Positions 16,452-24,855 of a stretch of DNA of 64,000 nt are shown here, one piece after another. Both the position numbers and the translations under genes were made by a program. The notes under the pieces were generated by a model. That model made no database searches. It was given only the letters and a program-made list of their open reading frames with translations, and was not told the origin of the DNA. The DNA is from Arthrobacter_E sp041360795 (GTDB taxonomy: Bacteria > Actinomycetota > Actinomycetes > Actinomycetales > Micrococcaceae). Every line of letters begins with the position of its first letter. Position 1 is the first letter of the stretch. The DNA lies in NCBI RefSeq assembly GCF_041360795.1, contig NZ_JBFUPW010000001.1:1736001-1800000 (forward strand), read 5' to 3'.

Positions 16452-18080
16452 TCACTCCCCCGCCGTGTAGACGCTGCGCCCGGCGACGACGGTTTCCACC
16501 ACACTGGTCTTGAGGAGGGACTCGTCACCCTCGGCGAAGGGATTGATGTCCACCACGACGAAATCCGCCGCGTAGCCCTCGGCCAGGCGGCCGTGCGTCG
16601 CACCGTCGCCCACCGAGGCGGCCGCGTCGCGCGTGGCATGGCCCAGCGCCCGGGCCAGCGGCAGGGCGAGCTCCGGCTGCACGGCGTCGTAGGAGGCGTC
16701 CAGCGCGGACTTGCGGGTCGTCGCCACATACAGATTCGGGAAGGCGCCGTAGGGTGCGGTGGGCGCGTCGGTGGAGAACGCGAGCAGTGTGCCCGCCTCC
16801 TCGTACTCGGGCCAGGCGAAACCGCGGTTCACCCGGTCGTCGCCCAGCATGGCGTCCCAGTTCGCCCGGACGGCCGCATCCGTGTGGACCGGCTGCATCG
16901 AAGCGATCACGCCGAGCTCGGCCATGCGGCGGGCCGTGCCGGGCGCCGCGTACTCCAGGTGCTCGATCCGATGCCGTCGCGGACGGTCCCCGTTGACCTC
17001 GATGGCGTGCTCGATCGCGTCCAGGGCGATGGCGCTCGCGGCGTCGCCGATCGCGTGGAGGGCGGCCTGGAGCCCGGCGGCGTCGGCAGCCGCGAGCGCC
17101 GGCTTGAGCCGTTCGAGCGGCCAGATGGGCTCGGCGTTGGAGTGATCGGCGTAGGGCTTGTTCATGGCCGCGGTGCACGCGTCGATCACGCCGTCAATGA
17201 TGAACTTCACCCCGACCACCCGCAGCGACGGATGGGTCAGGCGAGCCGCGAGTTCGGCGGCACGCTCCACCTGGGCAATGTTCTGCGCGTCGTCCCCCGT
17301 GTTGTCGATGAACCAGTGGGCTGCGACGCGGAGCGGCAGGCTTCCGCCGTGGCGTTCGACGGCGCGCTCGAGGGTCGCGAGCGACACCTCGTCGAGAGCC
17401 ATGTCGACGGCCCCCGTCACCCCGGTGCCGAGGTACGCCTCGAAGGTGCGGTCGATGGAGGCGTCGCGTTCCGCGTCGCTCGTGACGGAGGCGAGGTGGG
17501 TCCAGACGAAGTGCTGAGCCGCCGTCTCGTAGAGCATGCCCGTGGCGTTGCCCTCGGCGTCCCGCTCGATGCGGCCGCCGATGGGGTCCGGGGTCTCCCG
17601 AGTGATCCCCAGTTCGGCGAGCGCGGCGGAGTTGACCCAGCAGGAGTGGTAGTCGTTCGCGTCGAGGAAGACCGGCACGTCCGCGACCGCGGTGTCGATC
17701 ATCGCGGCGGTCGGCTCGCCACCGGGCACCGAGTCGAACAGCCAGCCGCGGCCCAGGACCCGTTCCGCGCCGGGGTCGGCTTCCCGGGCGGCGCGCAGCC
17801 GGTTCTGGATCTCCTGCAGGCTGCGGGCGTCGGTGAGTTCGACCTTGCCGAGCGCTTCCCCCGTCATGAGGAGGTGCGTGTGGGCGTCCACGAAGCCGGG
17901 CACCACCAGGCGGCCGCCGAGGTCCACGGTGTCCGCGCCCTCTGCGGCGGCGCGTGCGTCCGCCTCGGAGCCTGCGAAGGTGATCCGCGCGTCGTCGACG
18001 ACGAGGGCCTGGGCCCATTCCTCACCGCCCTCACCGTTCGCGGTGAAGATCAGGGCGTTGTGGTAAAGCGTGCGTGCCAT
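16452..18080 (-). CDS. YtcJ-like amidohydrolase
   Basis: 542 residues of the amidohydrolase superfamily (YtcJ/Amidohydro_3). Motifs: VDAHTHLLM (metal His pair), HAIGDAA, HRIEHLEY and STDAPTAP (catalytic Asp). It probably hydrolyses a C-N bond in a cyclic or N-acyl compound; the substrate is unknown. The frame is open far upstream, but ATG 18080 starts the conserved RTLYHNALIFTANG strand and comes two bases after the stop of the MFS gene. The order MFS, amidohydrolase, serine hydrolase is a tight operon that reads toward gntR and the CodA-like gene. Confidence 0.85.
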   Translation of the reverse strand: MARTLYHNALIFTANGEGGEEWAQALVVDDARITFAGSEADARAAAEGADTVDLGGRLVVPGFVDAHTHLLMTGEALGKVELTDARSLQEIQNRLRAAREADPGAERVLGRGWLFDSVPGGEPTAAMIDTAVADVPVFLDANDYHSCWVNSAALAELGITRETPDPIGGRIERDAEGNATGMLYETAAQHFVWTHLASVTSDAERDASIDRTFEAYLGTGVTGAVDMALDEVSLATLERAVERHGGSLPLRVAAHWFIDNTGDDAQNIAQVERAAELAARLTHPSLRVVGVKFIIDGVIDACTAAMNKPYADHSNAEPIWPLERLKPALAAADAAGLQAALHAIGDAASAIALDAIEHAIEVNGDRPRRHRIEHLEYAAPGTARRMAELGVIASMQPVHTDAAVRANWDAMLGDDRVNRGFAWPEYEEAGTLLAFSTDAPTAPYGAFPNLYVATTRKSALDASYDAVQPELALPLARALGHATRDAAASVGDGATHGRLAEGYAADFVVVDINPFAEGDESLLKTSVVETVVAGRSVYTAGE

Positions 18081-18082
18081 TC

Positions 18083-19381
18083 TCAGGCCTCCTGTGGTTC
18101 GGCGTGTGCAAGGGGGAAACGGTCCGCGGCGGGCGCGGGGTGGTCGGGGGCCGGGGCGGCCTGGCGCGTGGAAAGACGTGCCACCGCGACGGCGGGTACG
18201 GCCAGGAGCAGACTGGCCACTCCGAGCAGCAGGGTGAAGCCCTGGTGACCGAGGGCGTCGACGAGTCCGGCTCCGATGACGGGGGTCAGGCTGGAGCCCA
18301 CGAGATACACGGCCAGCAGGGGGCCGGACCAGCGGCCGTCGGCGTCCAGCGCGGCGGCGGTGGCGACGAAAAACATGAACGCCACGGCGTAGACGGTGTT
18401 CCAGGCGATGAAGACGACGATGAAGGCCGTAGGGTCGGTGACGAGCGACGAGCAGATCTTGAGGGCGCTGCCCAGCACCAGCAGGATGGCCAGCGGTACG
18501 GCACGCCCCAGCCGGTCCCCCACGATCATGAGCAGAAGAGAACCGATCAGCCCGCCGGCGGTCGCGCCGCTCAGAGCGAGGCCCAGCCCTTCCGGGGTCA
18601 CTCCGGCCACGGCGCCACCGACCACTCCACCCATGGCCCAGAGCGAGTCCTCGCTGACAGCCCAGAGCGCGAAGGTGACGAGCAGCGCCCAGCCGGCAAG
18701 AGTGACGGTCCGCGGCGCGGCCGGGACGGCGGGGCGGATGACCGGGAGGGATTCGGTCGCGGGGACCTCGAGCGGGACGGCTTCGGCGACCGCCGCGTCG
18801 ACCCCGCCTCCGGCGACGGGCGCTCCGGGCAGCCAGACGCTCAGCACGAGTCCGATGAGAGAGAACAGGGCCAGCGCGCCGAAGACGTTCACGGGCGCCA
18901 GGCCCAGGACCGGGACGACCGCGAGCACGACCGTGATCACGCCGCGGTTGACCAGCCCGTTCAGGCCGGCCACCCGGTCGGGATTGGTGAAAGCTGCGAA
19001 GGCCGCGCCCGACGCCGCCACCGCGCCGCCTGCACCCACGCCTCCCAGCAGGAGGCCGGGGATGATCACGGCGGCAGTGGGCACCAGGGCCGCGGCGCCG
19101 AAGGCGAGCACTGCGAGCGCCAGTCCGGCGCGGGCCACGAGGAGTCTGCGGGGTCCGGCGCACAGCGGGGCCACGAGGAGCCCGGCGATCGCGGTGGCGA
19201 GCAGCACTCCGGTGACGATCCAGCCTGCGGTGATGAAGTCCACGCCCACCGAGGTTTCGAGGGCGCTGATCATGTACGGCGAGAGATTGACGCCGAGGTA
19301 GCCGGCGACCGCGATGGCGAAGGTGGCCGAAGCGTTGCCAAGGCGCAAGGGGATGCGGGTGGCGGGTCGGGAGTGGGTCAT
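18083..19381 (-). CDS. MFS transporter
   Basis: A 432-residue membrane carrier with about twelve hydrophobic segments split by a central hydrophilic loop near residues 195-225. The MFS inter-helix signature is weak (GDRLGRAVPLA in the second half). ATG 19381 is preceded by GGAG at good spacing; the longer frame to 19450 would run into the operator. It leads the operon with the amidohydrolase and serine hydrolase and is divergent from a TetR gene. It most likely imports the compound those enzymes degrade, or exports a toxic one. Confidence 0.8.
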   Translation of the reverse strand: MTHSRPATRIPLRLGNASATFAIAVAGYLGVNLSPYMISALETSVGVDFITAGWIVTGVLLATAIAGLLVAPLCAGPRRLLVARAGLALAVLAFGAAALVPTAAVIIPGLLLGGVGAGGAVAASGAAFAAFTNPDRVAGLNGLVNRGVITVVLAVVPVLGLAPVNVFGALALFSLIGLVLSVWLPGAPVAGGGVDAAVAEAVPLEVPATESLPVIRPAVPAAPRTVTLAGWALLVTFALWAVSEDSLWAMGGVVGGAVAGVTPEGLGLALSGATAGGLIGSLLLMIVGDRLGRAVPLAILLVLGSALKICSSLVTDPTAFIVVFIAWNTVYAVAFMFFVATAAALDADGRWSGPLLAVYLVGSSLTPVIGAGLVDALGHQGFTLLLGVASLLLAVPAVAVARLSTRQAAPAPDHPAPAADRFPLAHAEPQEA

Positions 19382-19449
19382 GGTGCTCCAGGCGGGACAC
19401 CGGCGCCAATGCCGGGTCCGGGACGGGCGGGGACGGATGGTCCTCCACA

Positions 19450-19472
19450 ATAAACGAATAGCATTCGTTTAT
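19450..19472. promoter_or_regulatory. TetR operator between the MFS and tetR genes
   Basis: A perfect 10-3-10 dyad (ATAAACGAAT, AGC, ATTCGTTTAT). It embeds TAGCAT (19459-19464), a -10 hexamer placed six bases before an ATG at 19471. Binding here would block transcription in both directions, the usual TetR arrangement. Confidence 0.75.
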
Positions 19473-19638
19473 GAGTATGACCCACGTCACCTCAAATGGG
19501 AAGCCCCGCCCGCAAGGCGTCGAGCGTATGGCCCGCCCGGCCCCGGCTGACCCGCCGCGCGCTAGGCTGGACGGTGCACGACGGCGGCGGAGGCCGGCGT
19601 CGCGCACTGTCACCCCGCCCGCCTTCCGAAAGCAGCCC

Positions 19639-20271
19639 ATGGCACGTCCCCGGACCCCCGTCCTCACGGCGGCTCGCATCGCCGACGCCGCCATGGAACT
19701 CATCGATTCAGGGAAGCCGTTCGGCGTGAACGCCCTCGCCCGGGCGCTCAGCGTCCAGCCGTCCTCGCTCTACAACCACCTGGACGGGCGGAGGGCCATC
19801 ATCGAGCTCGTGCGCGGCCGGCTCGTGGAGCGCTACATGAGCGACATCCCGGAGGACCTGCCGTGGGATGAGGCGGTCGAGCTTCTGGTCCGTTCCGAGC
19901 GGCGCATGTACACGGAACATCCACACATCGTGCCGCTCATCGTCACGGAGACAGTGACCGACGCGGCCGCCATCGCCTCGTATGACCACATGGCGGGGAT
20001 ACTCCTCCGGGGAGGGTTCCCCGAGGACGAGGTGCTGGTGCTGATCCAGCTGCTCGACGCCTTCGCGCTCGGTTCGGGCCTCGACTACGCCGCTCCCGAG
20101 GACGTCTGGGAGCCGACCACGCCCACGCTGCATCTGGCGCGCCTGTTGGCACTGCAGCCGAGCGGCAAAACCAGGAGTGACCAGGCATTCGAGATCGGCC
20201 TGGAGATGCTCCTCACCGTGCTGCGCGCCCGGCTGGCGGCGCACCGTGCCCCTCAGACCGACGGCGCCTGA
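19639..20271 (+). CDS. TetR-family regulator
   Basis: About 210 residues from this start. The N-terminal helix-turn-helix is clear (AARIADAAMELI, then FGVNALARALSVQPSSLYNHL), followed by a helical ligand domain resembling TetR_C. The frame is open from ATG 19471, which lies six bases after the TAGCAT inside the operator and would give a 56-residue Arg/Pro-rich extension. A second TAGGCT at 19563-19568 would serve ATG 19639 with a leader of about 65 bases. The family length favours 19639; the promoter geometry favours 19471. It probably represses the divergent MFS/amidohydrolase operon and itself. Confidence 0.8.
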   Translation: MARPRTPVLTAARIADAAMELIDSGKPFGVNALARALSVQPSSLYNHLDGRRAIIELVRGRLVERYMSDIPEDLPWDEAVELLVRSERRMYTEHPHIVPLIVTETVTDAAAIASYDHMAGILLRGGFPEDEVLVLIQLLDAFALGSGLDYAAPEDVWEPTTPTLHLARLLALQPSGKTRSDQAFEIGLEMLLTVLRARLAAHRAPQTDGA

Positions 20272-20467
20272 CCTCCGGCCGGTGGGAGCGGGCGGGGCAG
20301 GCCCGAGCCGCTACCGCGAGGAGTTCGGCGAGCCCGTGGGCGTCTGAGCGCGTCGCCCAGCCGTTACGCGGTTCCCGCCCGCCACCGGCCCGATCCCCAT
20401 TTTGGGCATTGCCGGACGCCTGTGGAAAAGTTCTGCGGGTAAACCACTCCTCCCCGGAACGTGAGTC

Positions 20468-21937
20468 ATGAATCAATCACCTCAAGCCCAGGGACGCCCG
20501 ACGGCACAGCGCAGTGTCCGCACGTCCTTCCCCGCACCGGATTCCACCGGTCCGGCAGCCGATCTGCAGCGCCGCCTGTCCACGCGGCACATCCGCTTCA
20601 TCGCGCTCGGCTCGGCCATCGGCACGGGTCTCTTCTACGGCTCCTCCGAGACCATCAAGGCGGCCGGTCCGGCCGTGCTCCTGGCGTACATCGTCGCCGG
20701 TGCGATGGTGTTCATCGTCATGCGCGCCCTGGGCGAGATGGCCGTCCGCCACCCGGTGGCCGGATCCTTCGCCCAGTACGCGGACCGATACATCTCCCCC
20801 CTCGCCGGCTTCCTGACCGGCTGGGTGTTCGCGTTCGAAATGCTCATGGTGGCCATCGCGGACATGGTGGCGGCCGGCAAGTACATGGGGCTGTGGTTCC
20901 CCAGCACGCCCGGCTGGGTCTGGATGCTCGCGGCCATGCTCATCATCTGCGGCCTGAACCTGCTCCAGGTGAGCGTGTTCGGCGAGCTCGAATTCTGGTT
21001 CTCCCTCATCAAGGTCGTCACCATCATCGCGATGATCGTCGGCGGCATCGGCCTGATCGTCTTCGGCGTCTCGATGGGCGGGGTCCAGCCCGGGCTGCAC
21101 CACCTCGTGGACGACGGCGGCTTCGCACCGTTCGGCGTGTGGGGCATCGTCATGAGCCTCGCGATCGTCGTGTTCAGCTTCGGCGGCGTGGAGACCCTCG
21201 GCATGACCGCAGGCGAGACCGGCGACCCCGGGAAGGCGATCCCGAAGGCCGTGAACTCCGTGCCGTTCCGCATCCTGATCTTCTACATCCTCTCCCTCGG
21301 CGTCATGTTCTGCCTGTTCCCCTGGAGGAAGATCGGCACGCAGGGCAGCCCCTTCGTCCAGGTGTTCACCGGCCTCAACATCCCCGCGGCGGAGCACATC
21401 ATCAACGCCGTGGTCCTCACGGCGGCGCTCTCCGCCATGAATGCGATCACCTACACGCTCATCCGCACGCTGTACGGGCTGGCCCAGCAGGGTCAGGCCC
21501 CGCGGAGCTTCCTGAAGCTGAGCCGCACCGGCGTGCCTTTCCTGCCCGTCACCATGGTGTTCAGCGGCCTCATCCTTGGCCTGGTCGCCTTCCTCCTGAT
21601 CCCGGACACCCTGTTCCTCCTCGTGGCGTCCATCGCGTCTTTCGCGACCGTTTTCACCTGGGTGATGATCCTCGTCTCGCACTACCGGATGCGCCGTGAG
21701 CTGCGCGGAGCACGCGTGGGCAGCGGCGCGTACCGGATGCCCGCATGGCCGGTCCTGAGCTGGATCGCGCTGGCGTTCATGGCCTTCGTCCTCGTGGTCC
21801 TGCTGTTCTCGGACACCGGCCGGCTCGCCCTGCTGGTGGGCGTGGCCCTGGCCGCCGCGCTGACCGTCGTGTACCTGTTCGCCATCAAGCCACTGCACAC
21901 CGGGCGGATCGAACTCGAGGTCGCCGAAGACGCCTGA
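20468..21937 (+). CDS. Amino-acid permease, APC superfamily (AAT family)
   Basis: 489 residues and about twelve membrane segments. The AAT signature is clear: LSTRHIRFIALGSAIGTGLF near residue 38, RALGEMAVRHPVAGSFAQYA near 86, and ETLGMTAGETGDPGKAIPKA near 238. Members are proton symporters for amino acids such as proline, aromatic amino acids or GABA; the substrate is not visible. The start is ATG 20468 with only a weak ribosome site. It is followed by a strong hairpin at 21981-22020. It lies between the TetR and amidohydrolase genes and may belong to the same catabolic block. Confidence 0.88.
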   Translation: MNQSPQAQGRPTAQRSVRTSFPAPDSTGPAADLQRRLSTRHIRFIALGSAIGTGLFYGSSETIKAAGPAVLLAYIVAGAMVFIVMRALGEMAVRHPVAGSFAQYADRYISPLAGFLTGWVFAFEMLMVAIADMVAAGKYMGLWFPSTPGWVWMLAAMLIICGLNLLQVSVFGELEFWFSLIKVVTIIAMIVGGIGLIVFGVSMGGVQPGLHHLVDDGGFAPFGVWGIVMSLAIVVFSFGGVETLGMTAGETGDPGKAIPKAVNSVPFRILIFYILSLGVMFCLFPWRKIGTQGSPFVQVFTGLNIPAAEHIINAVVLTAALSAMNAITYTLIRTLYGLAQQGQAPRSFLKLSRTGVPFLPVTMVFSGLILGLVAFLLIPDTLFLLVASIASFATVFTWVMILVSHYRMRRELRGARVGSGAYRMPAWPVLSWIALAFMAFVLVVLLFSDTGRLALLVGVALAAALTVVYLFAIKPLHTGRIELEVAEDA

Positions 21938-21980
21938 CGGTCACCTCCCGGGAGGCCGGACGCACGGTCTCCCCGCGCAC

Positions 21981-22020
21981 GACGACGGCGCCGCTCACCT
22001 CGGTGGGCGGCGCCGTCGTC
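21981..22020. terminator. Bidirectional terminator
   Basis: Fourteen-base perfect arms (21981-21994 and 22007-22020) with an inner CACC/GGTG extension, between convergent genes. Confidence 0.75.
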
Positions 22021-22072
22021 ATGTGGCGGTCCGGTCAGCAGGGGCCGGCGGCTGCCGGGCGAGCGGGGCCGC

Positions 22073-23149
22073 TCAGACCACCAGATCCTTCCCGCCGCGT
22101 ACCACACGCACAGGGGCCGGCCGGTCCACGACGAGCTGCGCGCCGGAGGATGCGGCGAATTCGACCCGATCCGCTCCGCCGGCAGTGAACCCGAGGACTT
22201 CCGGCACGCCCACCAGTTCGGCCCCGCCGACCGTGGCGATCCGCAGGCAGCGTTCCAGATCGGCGTCGGTGAGTGCGCCTGTGCGGTACCCGAGCAGATG
22301 CGCGCGGTCCACCATGCTTCCTGTGCCGAACGGCGACCAGCTGTCCCGCACCCCATCCGATCCCAGCGCCACCCGGACGCCATGGCGGTCGAGCACGTCC
22401 AGCACGGGGACCGGGTCGGCCCCCAGCGCGCAGGTGGCCATCCAGATCCCGGCGTCCGCGAGCGCGTCGAGCGTGCGGGGAAGATCGGGCTCGGCGGTGT
22501 CGCACAGGGCGAAAGCATGACCGATCGTCACGCGCCCCTGCATCCCCTCGGCGACCGTCCGGCGGGCGATCTCGCGCAGTTGAGACAGAGCGTCGGAGCC
22601 CATGTCGTGGAGGTGGATGTCGACGTCGCGACCCTGAGCGCGGGCCATCCCGAAGACCGCGTCGAGGTGCGCGTGCAGATCGCCGTCCAGGGACTGCGGG
22701 TCGATCCCGCCCACCAGATCAGCGCCTTCACTGAGCGAGGCGCGCATGAGGTCCAGCGTGCCGGGATTGCTCAGCAGGCCGAACTGCGGGAAGGCCACGA
22801 TCTGGACCTGGAGGCTCGAACCCAGCCGCTCCGCCGCGGCGCGGACACCGTGGATGTTCCGGAGACCGATCTGCGTCCCCACGTCCACGTGGGCACGCAT
22901 CGCCATGGTGCCGTTCCGCGCGGCCTGGCTCATGAGCGCGTAAGCCCGTTCCTCGACACCGGTGTCGAAGGTGAGCTGCGCCTGCAAATCGTTGGCGATC
23001 AGATCCCGCAGCTCCGGGGCCGGCCGACGCGACAGCCAGCCGGCGCCCCAGGTCGTCTTGTCCGGGTGGATGTGCGCGTCGACGAACCCGGGAGTGTGGA
23101 GGACCCCTCCCTCGACGCTGACCGCCACCGACTGCACTTCCCTGCTCAT
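22073..23149 (-). CDS. Cytosine-deaminase-like amidohydrolase, short N-terminus
   Basis: A paralogue of the enzyme at 13270. It has HIHPDKT for the metal pair, a CodA-like VQIVAFPQFGLL, VDIHLHDMG, IGHAFAL, and the catalytic Asp in LGSDGVRDSWSPFG. From ATG 23149 (ribosome site GAGGAT) it has about 358 residues and only about 20 before the barrel, so most of the N-terminal beta-sandwich half seen in the paralogue is missing. It may be a natural compact form or have lost substrate-lid contacts. It is divergent from an APC permease; candidate GntR sites lie between. The substrate is probably a pyrimidine-like or cyclic-amide compound. Confidence 0.78.
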   Translation of the reverse strand: MSREVQSVAVSVEGGVLHTPGFVDAHIHPDKTTWGAGWLSRRPAPELRDLIANDLQAQLTFDTGVEERAYALMSQAARNGTMAMRAHVDVGTQIGLRNIHGVRAAAERLGSSLQVQIVAFPQFGLLSNPGTLDLMRASLSEGADLVGGIDPQSLDGDLHAHLDAVFGMARAQGRDVDIHLHDMGSDALSQLREIARRTVAEGMQGRVTIGHAFALCDTAEPDLPRTLDALADAGIWMATCALGADPVPVLDVLDRHGVRVALGSDGVRDSWSPFGTGSMVDRAHLLGYRTGALTDADLERCLRIATVGGAELVGVPEVLGFTAGGADRVEFAASSGAQLVVDRPAPVRVVRGGKDLVV

Positions 23150-23210
23150 CGAAATCCTCGACTCCCCTGGGCCGGACAACATCGTCGGCCATTACCCATA
23201 AACGTCTAAA

Positions 23211-23220
23211 CGGTATACCA
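23211..23220. promoter_or_regulatory. Candidate GntR operator (GGTATACC)
   Basis: CGGTATACCA, with a perfect eight-base dyad core, 62 bases upstream of the amidohydrolase start. It resembles the ATACC half of the site at 15237 and fits the general FCD-GntR pattern. Confidence 0.4.
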
Positions 23221-23335
23221 CCCTAAGGGTCAACGGAAGAGCACTCGCCCCAGAGGGCGGGGCACGCTTCGGCCGCCCGAGATGATGGCATCTACATCGG
23301 GCTCTGCCCACAGCATTCAACTCGACGAGAAATTA

Positions 23336-23347
23336 TGGAATACCAAA
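23336..23347. promoter_or_regulatory. Second copy of the GntR-type motif
   Basis: TGGAATACCAAA, identical over 12 bases to 15239-15250 upstream of gntR, and 82 bases before the permease ATG at 23430. Confidence 0.5.
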
Positions 23348-23379
23348 CATGGACACCGGATGTGATCTGCCTTACTCTG

Positions 23380-23394
23380 ATGAACGTCGTTCAT
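23380..23394. promoter_or_regulatory. Perfect palindrome upstream of the APC permease
   Basis: ATGAACG-T-CGTTCAT, seven-base arms around one T, 35 bases before the permease start. Its sequence differs from the GntR-type sites, so a second regulator may act here. Confidence 0.4.
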
Positions 23395-23429
23395 TTATGT
23401 GAGCCACATCGCACACCGCAGGAGAGCCC

Positions 23430-24842
23430 ATGTCCACACCCAGCAGCACCTCCCAGACCCCCGGGGACCAGAGTCCCACCACCCTCAAAAGGGTCCTGGG
23501 GCTGCCCTCCCTCATCGCTTTCGGCCTGACCTCAATGGGCATCCTGTCCGTGGTCTCGGTGTACGGCTCCGGGACCGCGATCAGCGATGGTCACCTGCCG
23601 GCGGCGTATGTGATGGCGGTGGTCGCCATGCTGTTCACCGCGCACAGCTACGGGCGCATGGCCCGCCACGTCCCGCTCACCGGCGGCGCCTACGCTTACA
23701 CCTCCCGTGCTTTCGGCTCCCCCACCGGGTTCCTGGTGGGCTGGGCGATGCTGCTGGACTACCTCTTCCTGCCGATGGTCAACTTCCTGATCTTCGGCCT
23801 CTACTTCAACAGCCTCTTCACAGCGGTTCCTCCCGCCGTGGCCGTCCTCGCCTGTCTCCTGGTGGTGGGCGTGTTCAGCGTGATCGGCGTGGGCTGGGTG
23901 AAACGCATGAACTTCGTCGTGGTCATCGCGTCGGCTCTCGTGATCCTCGCGTTCCTGATCCTCGCGGTCGTCAACGCCCCAAGCCTCGATCTGGATCACG
24001 TCATCCGGCCACTGTCCCTCGGCGCCGGGGGCATCACTCCGGTCATGGCGGCCGCGGCGATCGTGGCCTTCGCGTTCCTCGGCTTCGACGGCGTGTCCAC
24101 CCTGTCCGAGGAGACCCGTGACCCGAAGCGGAACGTGCCGCGAGGCATCGTCCTCTCCACGCTGTTCGCAGGCGTGGGCTACACGCTCTTCTCCGTGGCC
24201 GGCAGCCTCATAGTCCCGGACTGGAAGTCTCTGCAGAACCTGGACGCGGCGGGCACCGAACTCATGCAGAAGGCCGGCGGGGACGTTCTCATGGTGGTGT
24301 TCGTCCTCGTGAATCTGACGGGCCTGGTCCTCTGCGGCACGGCGGCCCAGATGAGCGTCAGTCGCGTCATCTTCGCGATGGGCCGCGACGGCATCCTGCC
24401 CAGAGCCTTCGCCCGGCTCCACCCCCGCTTCCGTACTCCGGTGATCGCGTCGCTCGTGGTGTCGGTGGTCTCCCTGGTGGCCCTGTTCATCACCCTCGAC
24501 CAGGCGGTCTACATGATCAATTTCGGGGCCCTCATCGCCTTCGCCATGGTCAACCTCGCCACCATCAAGGTCCTGTTCTTCGACGAGCGGATACGCGGTA
24601 TCGCGGGCACCCTGCGCCACCTCGTGATGCCGCTCGTCGGATTCGCCTTCATCGCCTGGCTGTGGACCTCATTGGCCTGGTTCACCTACGTGCTGGGCGG
24701 CTCCTGGCTCGTGATCGGCGTCGTCATCTACCTTGTCCGGCGCAAGAAGGCCCGCGGGACGCTGGTCCTGGCCTTCGAGGAGAGCGACGCCGACGAGGCG
24801 CGGCCCGCGCATGGTGAGGGTCCCGCCGTCGTGCCGGCGTGA
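23430..24842 (+). CDS. APC-superfamily permease
   Basis: 470 residues, about twelve membrane segments. The N-terminus reads RVLGLPSLIAFGLTSMGI, followed by VPLTGGAYAYTSRAFGS, FLGFDGVSTLSEETRDPKRNVP and MSVSRVIFAMGRDGILP, the pattern of PuuP-like amino-acid/polyamine or nucleobase-type APC carriers. ATG 23430 is preceded by AGGAGAG. It is divergent from the CodA-like gene and carries upstream sites shared with the gntR promoter, so it may import that enzyme's substrate. Confidence 0.85.
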   Translation: MSTPSSTSQTPGDQSPTTLKRVLGLPSLIAFGLTSMGILSVVSVYGSGTAISDGHLPAAYVMAVVAMLFTAHSYGRMARHVPLTGGAYAYTSRAFGSPTGFLVGWAMLLDYLFLPMVNFLIFGLYFNSLFTAVPPAVAVLACLLVVGVFSVIGVGWVKRMNFVVVIASALVILAFLILAVVNAPSLDLDHVIRPLSLGAGGITPVMAAAAIVAFAFLGFDGVSTLSEETRDPKRNVPRGIVLSTLFAGVGYTLFSVAGSLIVPDWKSLQNLDAAGTELMQKAGGDVLMVVFVLVNLTGLVLCGTAAQMSVSRVIFAMGRDGILPRAFARLHPRFRTPVIASLVVSVVSLVALFITLDQAVYMINFGALIAFAMVNLATIKVLFFDERIRGIAGTLRHLVMPLVGFAFIAWLWTSLAWFTYVLGGSWLVIGVVIYLVRRKKARGTLVLAFEESDADEARPAHGEGPAVVPA

Positions 24843-24855
24843 ACCCGTCAGCGCC

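Noticed and set aside
16056..18248. A 730-codon plus-strand frame.
   Set aside because: Antisense to the YtcJ-like amidohydrolase and the start of the serine hydrolase; no motif or ribosome site.
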